From Bradyrhizobium tropiciagri (GTDB lineage Bacteria > Pseudomonadota > Alphaproteobacteria > Rhizobiales > Xanthobacteraceae), in NCBI RefSeq assembly GCF_018130505.1, contig NZ_JAFCKH010000009.1, positions 124,001 to 188,000 of the forward strand: a stretch of 64,000 nucleotides of DNA, given 5' to 3'. This document shows positions 1 to 8,915 of the stretch, piece after piece. The translations under genes and the position numbers were made by a program. Within the stretch, counting starts at the first letter, position 1; each line of letters starts with the position of its first letter. The notes under the pieces were generated by a model. That model was not told the DNA's origin and ran no database searches. It worked only from the letters and a program-made list of their open reading frames with translations.

Positions 1-352
1 TCGGCGTATCCTTCAGCAATGCCGCCGCCGACATGATCTGGCCGGACTGGCAGTAGCCGCACTGCACGACCTCAAGATCCAGCCACGCCTTCTGCAAGGC
101 CGCGCCTTGCGGTGTGCGGCCGATCGCCTCGATGGTGGTCACTGCGCCGTCGCCGACACTATCAACCGACGTCTGGCAGGAGCGGACCGGTTGGCCGTCG
201 ACATGCACGGTGCAGGCGCCGCACAGCGCCTGCCCGCAACCGAACTTGGTCCCGGTCATGCCGAGTACGTCGCGCAGCACCCACAGCAACGGGATGTCGC
301 CGTCGACGTCGACCTCATGAGATGAGCCGTTGATCTTCAGTGTGAAAGCCAT
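1..352 (-). CDS. (2Fe-2S)-binding subunit of a molybdenum hydroxylase, 3'-truncated by window edge
   Basis: Reading leftward from ATG at 352, the first about 117 residues are visible and the gene runs off the left edge. The protein begins with a plant-type ferredoxin fold carrying the cluster ligands [11 protein letters not shown] and a later SC, followed by the start of the second [2Fe-2S] domain ([11 protein letters not shown]). This is the small subunit of xanthine-oxidase-family hydroxylases, such as the isoquinoline 1-oxidoreductase alpha subunit or the aldehyde oxidase iron-sulfur subunit. It passes electrons from the molybdopterin subunit. The large subunit would be expected just beyond the left edge. 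The family is secure; the substrate is unknown. Confidence 0.93.
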   Translation of the reverse strand, partial: MAFTLKINGSSHEVDVDGDIPLLWVLRDVLGMTGTKFGCGQALCGACTVHVDGQPVRSCQTSVDSVGDGAVTTIEAIGRTPQGAALQKAWLDLEVVQCGYCQSGQIMSAAALLKDTP

Positions 353-556
353 TGATGCCTCTCGAGCGCGTTGCGAGTGAGCGATAAGACGATCAACGTC
401 ACTCATGAAGTCCGCGAAAGTGCTGCGGATTGATCGCAGCACGGAGCGAGGCTTTCCAATATTCGGAATGAATGGTTTCTATAGCAACGAGGAATGCGCC
501 GCGATGCTCCGCTCAGGGCGCGCGAGCGGTGCTGCATTCCCGGTGCGTCGCGAAAC

Positions 557-1033
557 CTAGGATTTCCGTGACATTCGACCGCGCGCCGGTGGAGGGCGCT
601 TCATAGTCAAAAGCTCCGTCACATCATGCCGATCATCTGCCGATGAGATGGCAACCGTCAGGAATTTCCCGTCCGGGTATGTTTTTGCTTCGTCGTAAAG
701 CCTGACCAACTGCGAGCGCCATGCATGACGCCGCTCCTCAAATTTCTCTCGCTCCGCTCGCCCCAGGACCACAACGACCGAAATCCGCTTGTATTCCGGC
801 AGGAGGGTGCAGAACGCCTTTGTCTGCTTGTAGCGCAAGGACCAGCCGCGCTTCTTGCCGCCATAGAGCCATTCGGGTGCGAAAATATCGGGGTAGAGTT
901 CGTCGATCCAGTTCTGCAGGAGAGTCCAGTGCTTGAACGCGCGTGGTCCGATCCAGCTGCGGAGTGTGCTATCATCGGGCGGTGCCGACCTGTTGGTGAT
1001 CCTGTCACCGATCTGGGGAGAGACCTGTTCCAT
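557..1033 (-). CDS. DUF3788 family protein
   Basis: About 158 residues from the chosen ATG at 1033 (MEQVSPQIGD), which has a GAAGG box 4 nt upstream inside a longer open frame that reaches 1093; ATG 1045 is also possible. The core has the look of DUF3788: a short helical N-terminus with W and L-Y-P positions, then GKKRGWSLRYKQTKAFCTLLPEYKRISVVVVLG and a C-terminal LYDEAKTYPDGKFL segment. The family is small, cytosolic and of unknown function. It stands alone, between the molybdenum hydroxylase subunit and the Lrp-type regulator, with no operon partner on its strand nearby. Confidence 0.72.
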   Translation of the reverse strand: MEQVSPQIGDRITNRSAPPDDSTLRSWIGPRAFKHWTLLQNWIDELYPDIFAPEWLYGGKKRGWSLRYKQTKAFCTLLPEYKRISVVVVLGRAEREKFEERRHAWRSQLVRLYDEAKTYPDGKFLTVAISSADDRHDVTELLTMKRPPPARGRMSRKS

Positions 1034-1297
1034 GCCGCCTTCCATGGTCCCGCGTTTCAGGCTGTGTTGCGCCTGACGTTTTTTCCGCCGCACAGTCGGA
1101 AGTTCTGTCGCGGACCTCCCTCCAGCATTGGAGCATCGGCGGGCTGCCCGTCAAAGCGGAAATGCGGCCGCTGGATTTGAGGACATGGAATGTGGACTCT
1201 CGGTCCGTTCCTGCAGGACAGGCGCCTGCATGCTGACCGGAATTTGAACTTGTCTGCTCAGCGAGGCGCGTGCGGATCTGAGCGGAGGCTTGGTGCG

Positions 1298-1930
1298 TCA
1301 GCTCGCGCCAAATCCAGCCGGTTCATCGGCGTGCGACACTCCGAACGTCACGCTATGCTCGGACCCTGCGGGAAAACTAGAAGCGTCATATCTCCCCTTC
1401 GCCGCTCTCTCGCCATTTCTGGCTGTGGATTGACACGGTCTGATCTGAACCGGACGCGTCGTGTCAATGGGAAGCACCGTCTTGTGCGAGATCTTCTTCA
1501 GGGCAAGATTGGATTTGATGCTGGAGACGCCCGGGATCCGCGATAACTTGTTCACGATGAGATCCTCGAGGTCCTCGATGTCCGACGCCATGACGCGAAG
1601 CAGGTAGTCGCTATCACCAGTCATGAGATAGCATTCCATCACCTGGCCCATCCGATCGATCGCGCGGGTGAAGCTATCGAGTGAGTGCTGCACCTGCTTT
1701 TCGAGCTTCACCTGGATGAATGCAGTCACACCCAAGCCGAGCACGGATGCATCGAGCACGGCAATCCTGCGATCGATGACGCCGAGCTTCTCGAGGTTTC
1801 GGACCCGGGCGAGGCAGGGCGAGGGAGAGAGGTTGACCCGGGCGGAGAGCTCGACATTGGTCAGGCTCGCGTTCTGCTGCAGCTCATTCAGGATCTTGAT
1901 ATCGATTCTGTCGAGAGCCATCACGGTCAT
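1298..1930 (-). CDS. Lrp/AsnC family transcriptional regulator with C-terminal extension
   Basis: ATG at 1930 is preferred because GGGAGGAC lies 6-7 nt upstream; an open frame continues to 1981. Residues about 5-60 form the AsnC-type winged HTH (LDRIDIKILNELQQNASLTN, then LSPSPCLARVRNLEKLG). Residues about 65-150 form the RAM ligand-binding domain (MECYLMTGDSDYLLRVMASD). Family members usually end near residue 150-160. This one continues for about 55 further residues rich in S, R and A with no recognisable domain, which suggests loss of an original stop codon. It probably senses an amino acid or metabolite and may act on itself or the divergent 2282 operon. Confidence 0.9.
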   Translation of the reverse strand: MTVMALDRIDIKILNELQQNASLTNVELSARVNLSPSPCLARVRNLEKLGVIDRRIAVLDASVLGLGVTAFIQVKLEKQVQHSLDSFTRAIDRMGQVMECYLMTGDSDYLLRVMASDIEDLEDLIVNKLSRIPGVSSIKSNLALKKISHKTVLPIDTTRPVQIRPCQSTARNGERAAKGRYDASSFPAGSEHSVTFGVSHADEPAGFGAS

Positions 1931-2281
1931 AGCGTAGTCCTCCCATGGGCAAAGCGTTACGGCATCGAGGCCCGGCCCCACGCGTTCCCCTCGCGTGGTG
2001 ACATCTCGATGACAGAGATGCTAACGATTCCCCAAGGTGCGGAATTTCGACAAAATGCCGACTTGTATCTAAAAACTGACAATCTGGCCGTCGTTGCGAT
2101 GTGCCGCTCCGCGGACGTCGCAATCGAACGCGATGTCGATCGCAGGTAGAAAATCGAGGTTCATGTCAGGCCGCAGAATGTGCGGGTTCCGCAGGCTGTG
2201 GCGCTTATTTGTGTCGCCACATTGAGACATGGGCGGAGAATTCGGCAGATCACGGAAGGCGATTCTGGTTAGCTTGCGAAC
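1931..2281. other. intergenic region between divergent Lrp regulator and enoyl-CoA hydratase operon
   Basis: No gene is seen in these 351 bases. They must hold the promoters of the Lrp-type regulator (leftward) and of the 2282 operon (rightward). A relatively AT-rich stretch at about 2040-2092 contrasts with its GC-rich surroundings and is the most likely place for regulator binding, but I could not define a convincing -35/-10 pair or a symmetric Lrp site. Confidence 0.4.
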
Positions 2282-3046
2282 ATGGCAAACTCCGACATTC
2301 TTCCCGTGGAGCGCGAAGGCGATGTGGCGGTGATGACGATGAATCGTCCACCGGCGAACGCCCTCAATATCGATTTGATCTCTGACCTTGTGGACCGAAT
2401 GCGGTCCTTCGCACGCGAGCAGACACCGCCCGGCATAGTCCTTACGGGACGCGGGAATCGTTTCTTCAGCGCCGGTGGCGACATCAAGGAGGTCTCGACC
2501 GTCGAGGTGGCAACGCCGCGGCTGAAGACGTTTCACGCGCTATTGTGTGAAATGGAAAGATACCCAGGCCCGTTCGTCTGCGCTGTTCGCGGCTATGCCG
2601 TAGGGGGAGCTTTCGAGTTTTTGCTGCATGCGGATTACGTGGTGGCGAACCCCGAATGCCAGGTCGGATTTCCGGAGATCAATCATGGGCTGCTCCCCGC
2701 TGTTAAGGGCATGCGTCAGGCGGCGCAAAAGCTCGGCCAGCGCGCCGCCAAGCAGCTACTGTATCGGGGCGAGTTGATCGATGCGTCAAAGGCACTCGAG
2801 GTCGGTGCCGTCGACGAAGTCGTCGACACGGACGGGGTAACCGACAGAGCCATATCGATTTGCCGTCAACTCCGAAGCAAGGACGCAAAGCTGTTCGCTG
2901 CGATCAAACGTTCGTTGAATCTGACGGGCCTGATGAGCGACGACGAGCTCGACGCAATGACGATCGGCGACCTCGCGGTGTATCTGGACGAGGACAGTTC
3001 TGCGGACGCCAGGGCTCGTTTTCTGGCGAAGAGCGGGAAGGTCTGA
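2282..3046 (+). CDS. enoyl-CoA hydratase/isomerase (crotonase) family protein
   Basis: A 254-residue crotonase-fold protein. The oxyanion-hole segments are visible (FFSAGGDIKE about 61-70 and GYAVGGAFEF about 104-113). Both catalytic glutamates of the hydratase subgroup appear present: E112 in GGAFE and E132 in GFPE. It should therefore be able to add water to an enoyl-CoA, or isomerise it, during beta-oxidation-like breakdown. The start ATG at 2282 has no strong ribosome-binding site. The stop codon is followed at once by the creatininase-like gene, so the two are almost certainly co-translated. The substrate is unknown; the operon context suggests a CoA-activated organic acid. Confidence 0.93.
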   Translation: MANSDILPVEREGDVAVMTMNRPPANALNIDLISDLVDRMRSFAREQTPPGIVLTGRGNRFFSAGGDIKEVSTVEVATPRLKTFHALLCEMERYPGPFVCAVRGYAVGGAFEFLLHADYVVANPECQVGFPEINHGLLPAVKGMRQAAQKLGQRAAKQLLYRGELIDASKALEVGAVDEVVDTDGVTDRAISICRQLRSKDAKLFAAIKRSLNLTGLMSDDELDAMTIGDLAVYLDEDSSADARARFLAKSGKV

Positions 3047-3814
3047 ATGAGCAAGCCGGAACGGACGGGCGATCTGCGCCTTGAGCTGATGACATTCGAG
3101 GATGTCTCGACGGCCCTGAGGAGCGGGTTCGACACCGTGGTCGTTCCTTGCGGAGCCGTGGAGCAACACGGGCCTCACCTGCCGCTTTGCATGGATGCAG
3201 ATCATGCGGAGGCCCTGGCCAATTTGGTTTCCCGCCGCCTTGGCCGAACGCTGATCGCGCCGACGATCAGGGTTGGCTGCTCCTCGCATCACCTTACGTT
3301 TCCCGGCACCATATCGATCCGCCCTGAGACATTCGAGGCGATGTGCTCGGACTATTGCGCCAGCCTTGTACGGCACGGCTTCTCCAGGATCATCTTCTTC
3401 TCCGGTCATATCGGCAACTTCCCGGTCCTGAGGGACATGCTGCCACGCCTTCGGAGAAGTGTAGGGAAGAGCGCGCGGATCGACGCCTTCGTCGATTCCG
3501 AGGCGTGGCTGACAGCGTGGCGAGAGGCGGTTGCCGACGCCGGCGGAGACCCGGCTGCGGTGGGCGGGCACGCCGACATCGCCGAAACATCGCTGATGAT
3601 GAAAATTCGTCCGGACAGCGTCCGTACGGATCGCTTCGAACCCGGTCATATCGGCTTGCTCTCGCCGGACCAGCTCGACCTGATGTGGAAGAACGGCATT
3701 TCCTCCGTCACCCGGAACGGGATCATCGGAGATCCGCGTGGGTCGACGGTTGCGATCGGTGAAAGCTGCCTCGAGCGCATCGCCGGCCTGCTGGTCGACG
3801 CATTCAAAGCCTGA
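3047..3814 (+). CDS. creatininase family hydrolase
   Basis: A 255-residue protein of the creatininase/creatinine amidohydrolase fold. The metal-binding motif VVPCGAVEQHGPHLP with E39 and H41 is followed by an Asp ligand in MDAD, the FFSGHIGNF segment and the GGHADIAETS segment, which supplies further His/Glu ligands. Members hydrolyse cyclic amides, ring ketones (IolN type) or N-formyl groups, or act in cofactor synthesis (MftE). The ATG begins immediately after the stop of the crotonase. Placement among acyl-CoA enzymes suggests a ring-opening or amide-hydrolysing step in the same pathway. Creatinine itself is unlikely to be the substrate. Confidence 0.88.
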   Translation: MSKPERTGDLRLELMTFEDVSTALRSGFDTVVVPCGAVEQHGPHLPLCMDADHAEALANLVSRRLGRTLIAPTIRVGCSSHHLTFPGTISIRPETFEAMCSDYCASLVRHGFSRIIFFSGHIGNFPVLRDMLPRLRRSVGKSARIDAFVDSEAWLTAWREAVADAGGDPAAVGGHADIAETSLMMKIRPDSVRTDRFEPGHIGLLSPDQLDLMWKNGISSVTRNGIIGDPRGSTVAIGESCLERIAGLLVDAFKA

Positions 3815-4053
3815 CCCGCTACGAAACTTTCCGATCCGGCTCAACAGGCGCGCAATCGCTTGAACGGACGAGTTCGTCTTTATCTCTGTAAGCCCTGACG
3901 AGGGTTGGGCGCTCCATGCAGCGGCGACACCGGTGCAAGCTCTCGACAGCACAAAATACGGAAAGTCGCGCCTCGGCGAGGCGCATTCGGAGGAAAATTT
4001 CGTCCGTTCTGTAACATTGTTTCGTCCATCAGCTACACCGGAAGGACAGCAGA

Positions 4054-5208
4054 ATGGCACTCAAATTTGGGTTCTGGTCGGAGCAGGAAACCCAGGTCGG
4101 GCAGAGCTACTCGCGCCGGCTTCACGAACTCGTCGATGAAGTCCGGCTTGCCGAGAAAGTCGGCTTCGATTGCGTCGCGCTCTCCGAGCAGCATGTTGCG
4201 CTCGGCGGCATTTCCAGCTCAGCGCCCGAGGTCGTCTACGGATATCTCGCAGCGGTGACGTCGCGGGTGAAACTCCGTTCCGCCGTCACCCTCATGCCTC
4301 AGCGCATCAATCACGCGCTTCGCTCGGCGGAGCGCCTGGCGGTCACCGACATCCTGTCGCACGGCCGCATGGAGTTCTATGGCGGCCGCGCAAATACGAC
4401 GATCGCCATGCGGGCATTCAATGTCGATCCCAGCGAGACCCTTGCGCAGATGGAGGAGGGCATCGCGCTGCTCCGCAAGTCGATGCGGGAAGACATTTTC
4501 ACGTTTGAAGGCAAGTATTACCAAATTCCTCCGCGCCAACTCGTGCCGAAGCCGGTTCAAAAGCCGCACCCGGTGATCGGCGTCGCCGCCACGAGCGAGC
4601 GCAGCCACAACTGGGCGGGAGCCGAGGGCTTGGCCGTGATGAGTCACTCGATCTATCAGGGCTGGGAAGTCCAGAAGAAGTTGCTCGACGCCTATCGCAA
4701 ATCCTGGAAACGCGACGAGCAGGGGCCGCTTGATCGTCCTCGCGTCGGCATCCCGCTCTTCCTCGGAATCGGGCCAACGGATGAGAAGGCAAGGGAAGAT
4801 TACGCCGAACCGCTCATGCACTATGCGCGAATTTCGACGGATGCATACCCGCGCCTCGCCAAGCTCGCGGACGACTACTCCTACATGAGCGAAAGCATTC
4901 CATCGATGGAGCGCGCCGGTCGGGACTGGGACTATCTCCTGAATCACTCGGCCACGACCGTATGCGGGAGTCCGGATACCGTCATTCGCCAGATCGAGCA
5001 GTATGAGGCGCTCGGTGTCGACGAGGTGCTCCTGCACCTGGATTCGGTGCCGCATCACAAGATCATGGAAGCCATCGACATGGTCGGGCGCTACGTGATC
5101 CCGCACTTCAACGACAAAAACAACGTTGTCCGGCCCACCGAGGAAATCCTCGACAAGATCCGGGCAATGCGGCCGCAGAACTCCGAGCCATCGAAGAAGG
5201 CAGTTTAA
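4054..5208 (+). CDS. LLM class flavin-dependent oxidoreductase
   Basis: A 384-residue luciferase-like (bacterial luciferase/F420-FMN) TIM-barrel monooxygenase. It starts MALKFGFWSEQ with a GGAAGGA box about 9 nt upstream. Family signatures include GFDCVALSEQHV, the SAVTLMPQRINHALRSAERLAVTD stretch, FYGGRAN near residue 110, and the C-terminal VCGSPDTVIRQIEQYEALGVDEVLLHLD block. Such enzymes use reduced FMN from a partner reductase. The flavin reductase at 8261 in the same gene run fits that role. A 239-bp gap separates it from the creatininase gene, so a second promoter is possible. The substrate is not evident. Confidence 0.92.
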   Translation: MALKFGFWSEQETQVGQSYSRRLHELVDEVRLAEKVGFDCVALSEQHVALGGISSSAPEVVYGYLAAVTSRVKLRSAVTLMPQRINHALRSAERLAVTDILSHGRMEFYGGRANTTIAMRAFNVDPSETLAQMEEGIALLRKSMREDIFTFEGKYYQIPPRQLVPKPVQKPHPVIGVAATSERSHNWAGAEGLAVMSHSIYQGWEVQKKLLDAYRKSWKRDEQGPLDRPRVGIPLFLGIGPTDEKAREDYAEPLMHYARISTDAYPRLAKLADDYSYMSESIPSMERAGRDWDYLLNHSATTVCGSPDTVIRQIEQYEALGVDEVLLHLDSVPHHKIMEAIDMVGRYVIPHFNDKNNVVRPTEEILDKIRAMRPQNSEPSKKAV

Positions 5209-5219
5209 GGAACAGATCC

Positions 5220-5999
5220 ATGTCAGAATCGAAGTACCAGTATCTTCTGATCGAGAAGCGCCCGAGCGGTGTTGCGGTCATCACGATGAACCGCCCCGAG
5301 ATCCTCAATGCGGTCAATTGGGACATGCATGACGAGCTCGAGCAGGTCTTCGTCGATCTCGATCGCGACAAGTCGGTTCGAGCGATCGTGCTGACCGGAG
5401 CTGGCCGCGGCTTTTGCTCGGGTGGCGATCAGAAGACCCTCGACAAGAGCCCAATTCCGTCGCCGACCCGCGGTGGACGCCACCTGATCCGCAACATGCT
5501 CGAGGTGGAGGCTCCGATCATCGCTGCCGTCAATGGCGTGGCCGTCGGCCTTGGTGCGACGCTCGCCCTGATGTGCGATGTCATCTTCGCGCAATCGACC
5601 GCCCGATTTGCCGACACCCATGTCACCGCTGGCGTCGTGGCAGGCGATGGCGGCGCGGTGATCTGGCCGCTTCTGATCGGTCCAGTTCGCGCCAAGCATT
5701 ATCTCATGACAGGTGCCTTCGTGTCCGCCGAGCAAGCCGTCTCGATGGGCATGATCAATGAGGCCGTTTCCGATCGGGACGTTCGCGAGGTGGCGATCGA
5801 ATATGCGGAAATGCTGGCGAGCGGGCCGCGAGAGGCGATCATCTGGACCAAATACTCGGTGAACAAGATCGTCAAGGAATTCGCTCATCTGCTGCTGGAT
5901 ACGTCCACCGCACTGGAGACCCTGACGTTCGCCACGCCCGAGCGTCGCGAAGCGGTGGCGGCCTTTGCGGAGAAGCGCAGGCGTTTCGCGGAGCGGTGA
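5220..5999 (+). CDS. crotonase-family protein lacking the canonical catalytic glutamates
   Basis: A 259-residue crotonase-fold protein, 11 bp after the LLM gene. The oxyanion-hole segments are intact (GFCSGGDQKT about 65-73 and NGVAVGLGAT about 105-114). However, the two Glu residues of enoyl-CoA hydratase are replaced by T114 (GLGATLALMCD) and H134 (FADTHV). A GDGG motif at about 142-145 follows, as in many distant members. It may therefore be an isomerase, a lyase, a thioesterase-like or C-C hydrolase enzyme, or a hydratase using other residues. Its stop overlaps or abuts the start of the acyl-CoA ligase, so they form one operon. Confidence 0.9.
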   Translation: MSESKYQYLLIEKRPSGVAVITMNRPEILNAVNWDMHDELEQVFVDLDRDKSVRAIVLTGAGRGFCSGGDQKTLDKSPIPSPTRGGRHLIRNMLEVEAPIIAAVNGVAVGLGATLALMCDVIFAQSTARFADTHVTAGVVAGDGGAVIWPLLIGPVRAKHYLMTGAFVSAEQAVSMGMINEAVSDRDVREVAIEYAEMLASGPREAIIWTKYSVNKIVKEFAHLLLDTSTALETLTFATPERREAVAAFAEKRRRFAER

Positions 6000-6001
6000 A
6001 C

Positions 6002-7870
6002 ATGAACGTAGCGTCCATCACGTCGGGCGCGCAGCTTGCCTCGGTAACCCTTCCGCAGCTTCTGCAAGCCCGACGCATCGAGCGGCCAACGGCCGTCGCA
6101 TATCGCCAGAAGCGTGCCGGTGAATGGATATCGGTGTCGTGGCAGGACTATGCGACCAAGGTATGCGGCCTGGCGGGTGCCCTGCAGCAGGCGGGGCTGG
6201 CGCGCGGCGACCGCGTCGCCATCATGGGAGACGTGTCCCAGGAATGGTTGCTCGCCGACATGGCAACCATGTGCGCCGGCGCCGTGACGGTGGGAGTGTA
6301 CTTCACGTCATCGGTCGAGGAGGTGGATTACTATCTCGGCGATTCCGGGGCCAGATTCGCGTTCGTGGGAGATGCGTCGCAACTGCGTACGCTGCTTGCC
6401 GCCAACAACGCCGCGGCTCTCAGCAAAATCGTCGTGATGGATCCGTCCTGGTCAGAAGAAGGCAGTGCGAGAAACGTCGTCTCGCTTGCAGAATTCTGCG
6501 GGGCAATCTCGCTCGATTGCGACGCCTTTCTCCGCGAACAGGTCGCGGTTGCCAAGACCGACGAGCTCGCGAGCATCGGCTATACGTCGGGTACGACGGG
6601 GTATCCGAAAGGCGCCATGCTGACGCACCTGTCGTTGCTCGCCGGTGGTCACGTTCAGACGACGTTCCATCCGACCATTCGGACGGAAATTCATCGGCTG
6701 GTGGTCCATCTGCCGATGTCGCATACCGTCGCGCGAGCCCAGGCAACCACATTGCCGCTGTTGTCCGGAGCAGTTCCCCACTTCGGGGAAACGACCGCCG
6801 CCTTCGCGCAGACCATCCGGGAAGCCAAGCCGACCTACTACATGGCTCCGCCGCGCTTCTATCAGAGATTTGCGACCCAGATCCTCAGCATGGTTCACTC
6901 GGCGAGCCCCAAACAAAGGAAAGACTACCAGTTGGCGATGCGGATCGCGCGCAAGGCGCTCGACGATCGGCAAGCGGGGCGGGCACCGGACCAGTATCTG
7001 AGCGATCTGTTCGCGGCATGTCGCAGGCACATCTTCGGTCCCTTGTTGGCGGAGGTCGGCTTTGACGAATTGAAGATCGCCTATACGTCGTCCGCTCCGA
7101 TGCCGTCGGAGGTCATGACGCTCTGGCAGCTGTGGGGCTTGAATCTCAAGGAATGCTACGGTCAGACCGAAATGGTCGGAGGAAATCTCGTCCAGATGGA
7201 GGACTGGCCGAAAGCCGGTAGCGTGGGCATTCCGGTGCGGGATCCGGCCTGGGAAACCGCGGTGCTCGAAGACGGCGAGATGATCGTTCGAGGACCAGGA
7301 TTGTTCACGGGCTATTGGAACAAGCCCGAAGAAACGAAGTCGGCTCTGCGCGACGGGTGGCTGTATACGGGCGATATCGCCGAAATCGGGCAGGACGGAA
7401 GCTTCAAGCTGGTCGATCGGAAGAAGGAGATCATCAACACCTCCGGCGGAAAGTCGGTCAGTCCGACCCAGATCGAGAATGAGATCCGCCAGAGCCCGTA
7501 TATCTCCGAAGCCGCCGTGATCGGCGAGGGCAAGAAATACCTGACCGCCCTCATCGAGGTCGATGCCACCGCGACGTTGGATTGGGCCAGGTCGCGCGAT
7601 GCCGATGTCAGGCAATATGCCGACCTCGCGGAATCGGAGATCGTCATACGGATGATCGAAGGAGAGGTCGCGAAGGCGAACAACCGCCTTGCGCGCGCCG
7701 AGCAGATCAAGGCCTTCCGTATCCTCCCCGAGGAGCTGTCCCCGGAGAACGGCGTCATGACACCGACGCGAAAGAAGCGCCGCAAGCAGCTGATGGAGCG
7801 ATATCAGGCGCTGATCGATACACTCTATGACGAATCCGAGGAGAGGTTGATCAAGGCGCAGGTTGGTTAG
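6002..7870 (+). CDS. AMP-dependent acyl-CoA synthetase/ligase
   Basis: About 622 residues. I chose ATG 6002, which has GGAG 8 nt upstream; an in-frame GTG at 5996 would overlap the previous stop. ANL-superfamily motifs are in order: P-loop-like IGYTSGTTGYPKGAM (about 194-208), ECYGQTEMVG (about 382-391), the hinge YTGDIAEIGQDGSFKLVDRKKEII (about 455-478) and a catalytic Lys near the C-terminus. The length and the long C-terminal lid resemble long-chain or bile/aryl acyl-CoA ligases (FadD/FAA type). It activates a carboxylic acid with ATP and CoA and is probably the entry step of the 2.3-13.5 kb pathway. Confidence 0.93.
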   Translation: MNVASITSGAQLASVTLPQLLQARRIERPTAVAYRQKRAGEWISVSWQDYATKVCGLAGALQQAGLARGDRVAIMGDVSQEWLLADMATMCAGAVTVGVYFTSSVEEVDYYLGDSGARFAFVGDASQLRTLLAANNAAALSKIVVMDPSWSEEGSARNVVSLAEFCGAISLDCDAFLREQVAVAKTDELASIGYTSGTTGYPKGAMLTHLSLLAGGHVQTTFHPTIRTEIHRLVVHLPMSHTVARAQATTLPLLSGAVPHFGETTAAFAQTIREAKPTYYMAPPRFYQRFATQILSMVHSASPKQRKDYQLAMRIARKALDDRQAGRAPDQYLSDLFAACRRHIFGPLLAEVGFDELKIAYTSSAPMPSEVMTLWQLWGLNLKECYGQTEMVGGNLVQMEDWPKAGSVGIPVRDPAWETAVLEDGEMIVRGPGLFTGYWNKPEETKSALRDGWLYTGDIAEIGQDGSFKLVDRKKEIINTSGGKSVSPTQIENEIRQSPYISEAAVIGEGKKYLTALIEVDATATLDWARSRDADVRQYADLAESEIVIRMIEGEVAKANNRLARAEQIKAFRILPEELSPENGVMTPTRKKRRKQLMERYQALIDTLYDESEERLIKAQVG

Positions 7871-7895
7871 CCCGGGCGGAAAGGATCGGTGCGTC

Positions 7896-8255
7896 ATGAA
7901 GGTAAAGCACGTCTATCTCACGGCCAGTCATCCGGCGAGGCTTGCCGAGTTCTATGCGAAGGCGGGCCTTTCGATCCGCTTTGCGGATGGTGAGCGCTGG
8001 ATCCAGTTCCGGACCGAAGGTGCGGCCTTCTGTGTTTCGGGGCTCGAAGAGTCTGCTTCTACGCCATCCACGAATGCGGTCGTGGTCTTCGAGGTCGACC
8101 ACCTCGAGCCGGTCCTCGATCGAGTCGTCGCCGCGGGCGCGACCTTGATAGCCCCCGTGCGAGACATGGGCAGCCATGGACGTGTGGCGCAGGTCCGCGA
8201 TCCGGACGGCAACGTGATCCAGTTCTTCGAGGCCGCCACCAAACCGAATGAATAG
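7896..8255 (+). CDS. VOC family (glyoxalase/bleomycin-resistance fold) protein
   Basis: A 119-residue protein starting at ATG 7896 (MKVKHVYLTASHPARLAEFY). A longer reading from TTG 7863 is less likely. It has one beta-alpha-beta-beta-beta repeat pair typical of VOC proteins, with H5 near the N-terminus, the FYAKAGLSIRFADGERWIQF strand pattern, and a C-terminal QVRDPDGNVIQFFE motif that supplies a metal-ligand Glu. Members include epimerases (methylmalonyl-CoA), extradiol dioxygenases and isomerases. Placement after the ligase suggests an isomerase or lyase step in the same pathway, which is inference only. Confidence 0.85.
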   Translation: MKVKHVYLTASHPARLAEFYAKAGLSIRFADGERWIQFRTEGAAFCVSGLEESASTPSTNAVVVFEVDHLEPVLDRVVAAGATLIAPVRDMGSHGRVAQVRDPDGNVIQFFEAATKPNE

Positions 8256-8260
8256 CCGCC

Positions 8261-8869
8261 ATGCGCACAGGAATCCTGCAGAAGCCTCGACGCCATTTCG
8301 CGGAGTTGGACGTGACGAACGAGTTGATGTCGGCGGACCCGACAAAGGGCCTCGGAGGTGCTCGATTGATCGATAGCGCTTCCTTCAAGACGGCGCTCAG
8401 GAATGTCAGCGGGAGCGTGTCGATCGTGACGTCGGGCCGCGCGCCGGAACGGCACGGCCTGACCGTCACCGCCGCATCATCGCTGTCGGTCGACCCGTCG
8501 ACCGTCCTGGTTTGCGTCAACAAGTCGGCCGGCGCGCACGACACGATCGTCCGGACCGGATGCTTCGGCTGGAACGTGTTGACCGCCGGCGATGTGGACC
8601 TCGCGCAGAAGTTCGCGGGGATGGATGGAAGCAAAGGGGATATCCGCTTCAGCGAAGGCAGGTGGGCGGAACTGGTGTCGGGGTCGCCCATCCTGATCGG
8701 TTCGCTGTGCAGTTTCGATTGCCAGGTGATCGGCATGCATCCGGTGGGAACCCACACGGTGTTCTTCGGTGCGGTCTTAGGCGAGGTCCATCGGGACAAT
8801 TACGAAGGTCTCATCTACCGGCAAGGCAGGTTCGCAGTTCCACAAGTCCTTCCCGAAGCGGGCCGCTGA
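8261..8869 (+). CDS. flavin reductase family protein
   Basis: A 202-residue flavin reductase-like (FMN-binding split barrel) protein. The core includes SFKTALRNVSGSVSIVTS, GLTVTAASSLSVDPSTVLVCVNKSAGAHDTI and the FNVL-like GWNVLTAGD segments expected of HpaC/StyB-type reductases. These use NAD(P)H to make free FMNH2 or FADH2 for a monooxygenase. The LLM monooxygenase at 4054 is the obvious partner. The first about 35 residues before the conserved region are unusual, so a start further in (for example the ATG encoding MSADPTKG) is possible. It is 5 bp downstream of the VOC gene. Confidence 0.88.
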   Translation: MRTGILQKPRRHFAELDVTNELMSADPTKGLGGARLIDSASFKTALRNVSGSVSIVTSGRAPERHGLTVTAASSLSVDPSTVLVCVNKSAGAHDTIVRTGCFGWNVLTAGDVDLAQKFAGMDGSKGDIRFSEGRWAELVSGSPILIGSLCSFDCQVIGMHPVGTHTVFFGAVLGEVHRDNYEGLIYRQGRFAVPQVLPEAGR

Positions 8870-8915
8870 GCCTGCTTCGGGAAGCTAATCAACATCCATA
8901 CAGGGAGGAATGCAG

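Noticed and set aside
2786-4060. 424-codon minus-strand open frame opposite the creatininase-like gene
   Set aside because: Covers the antisense of two well-supported genes and has no recognisable domain.
6452-7897. 481-codon minus-strand open frame opposite the acyl-CoA ligase
   Set aside because: Mirror of a strongly conserved gene; no motif and no ribosome-binding site.
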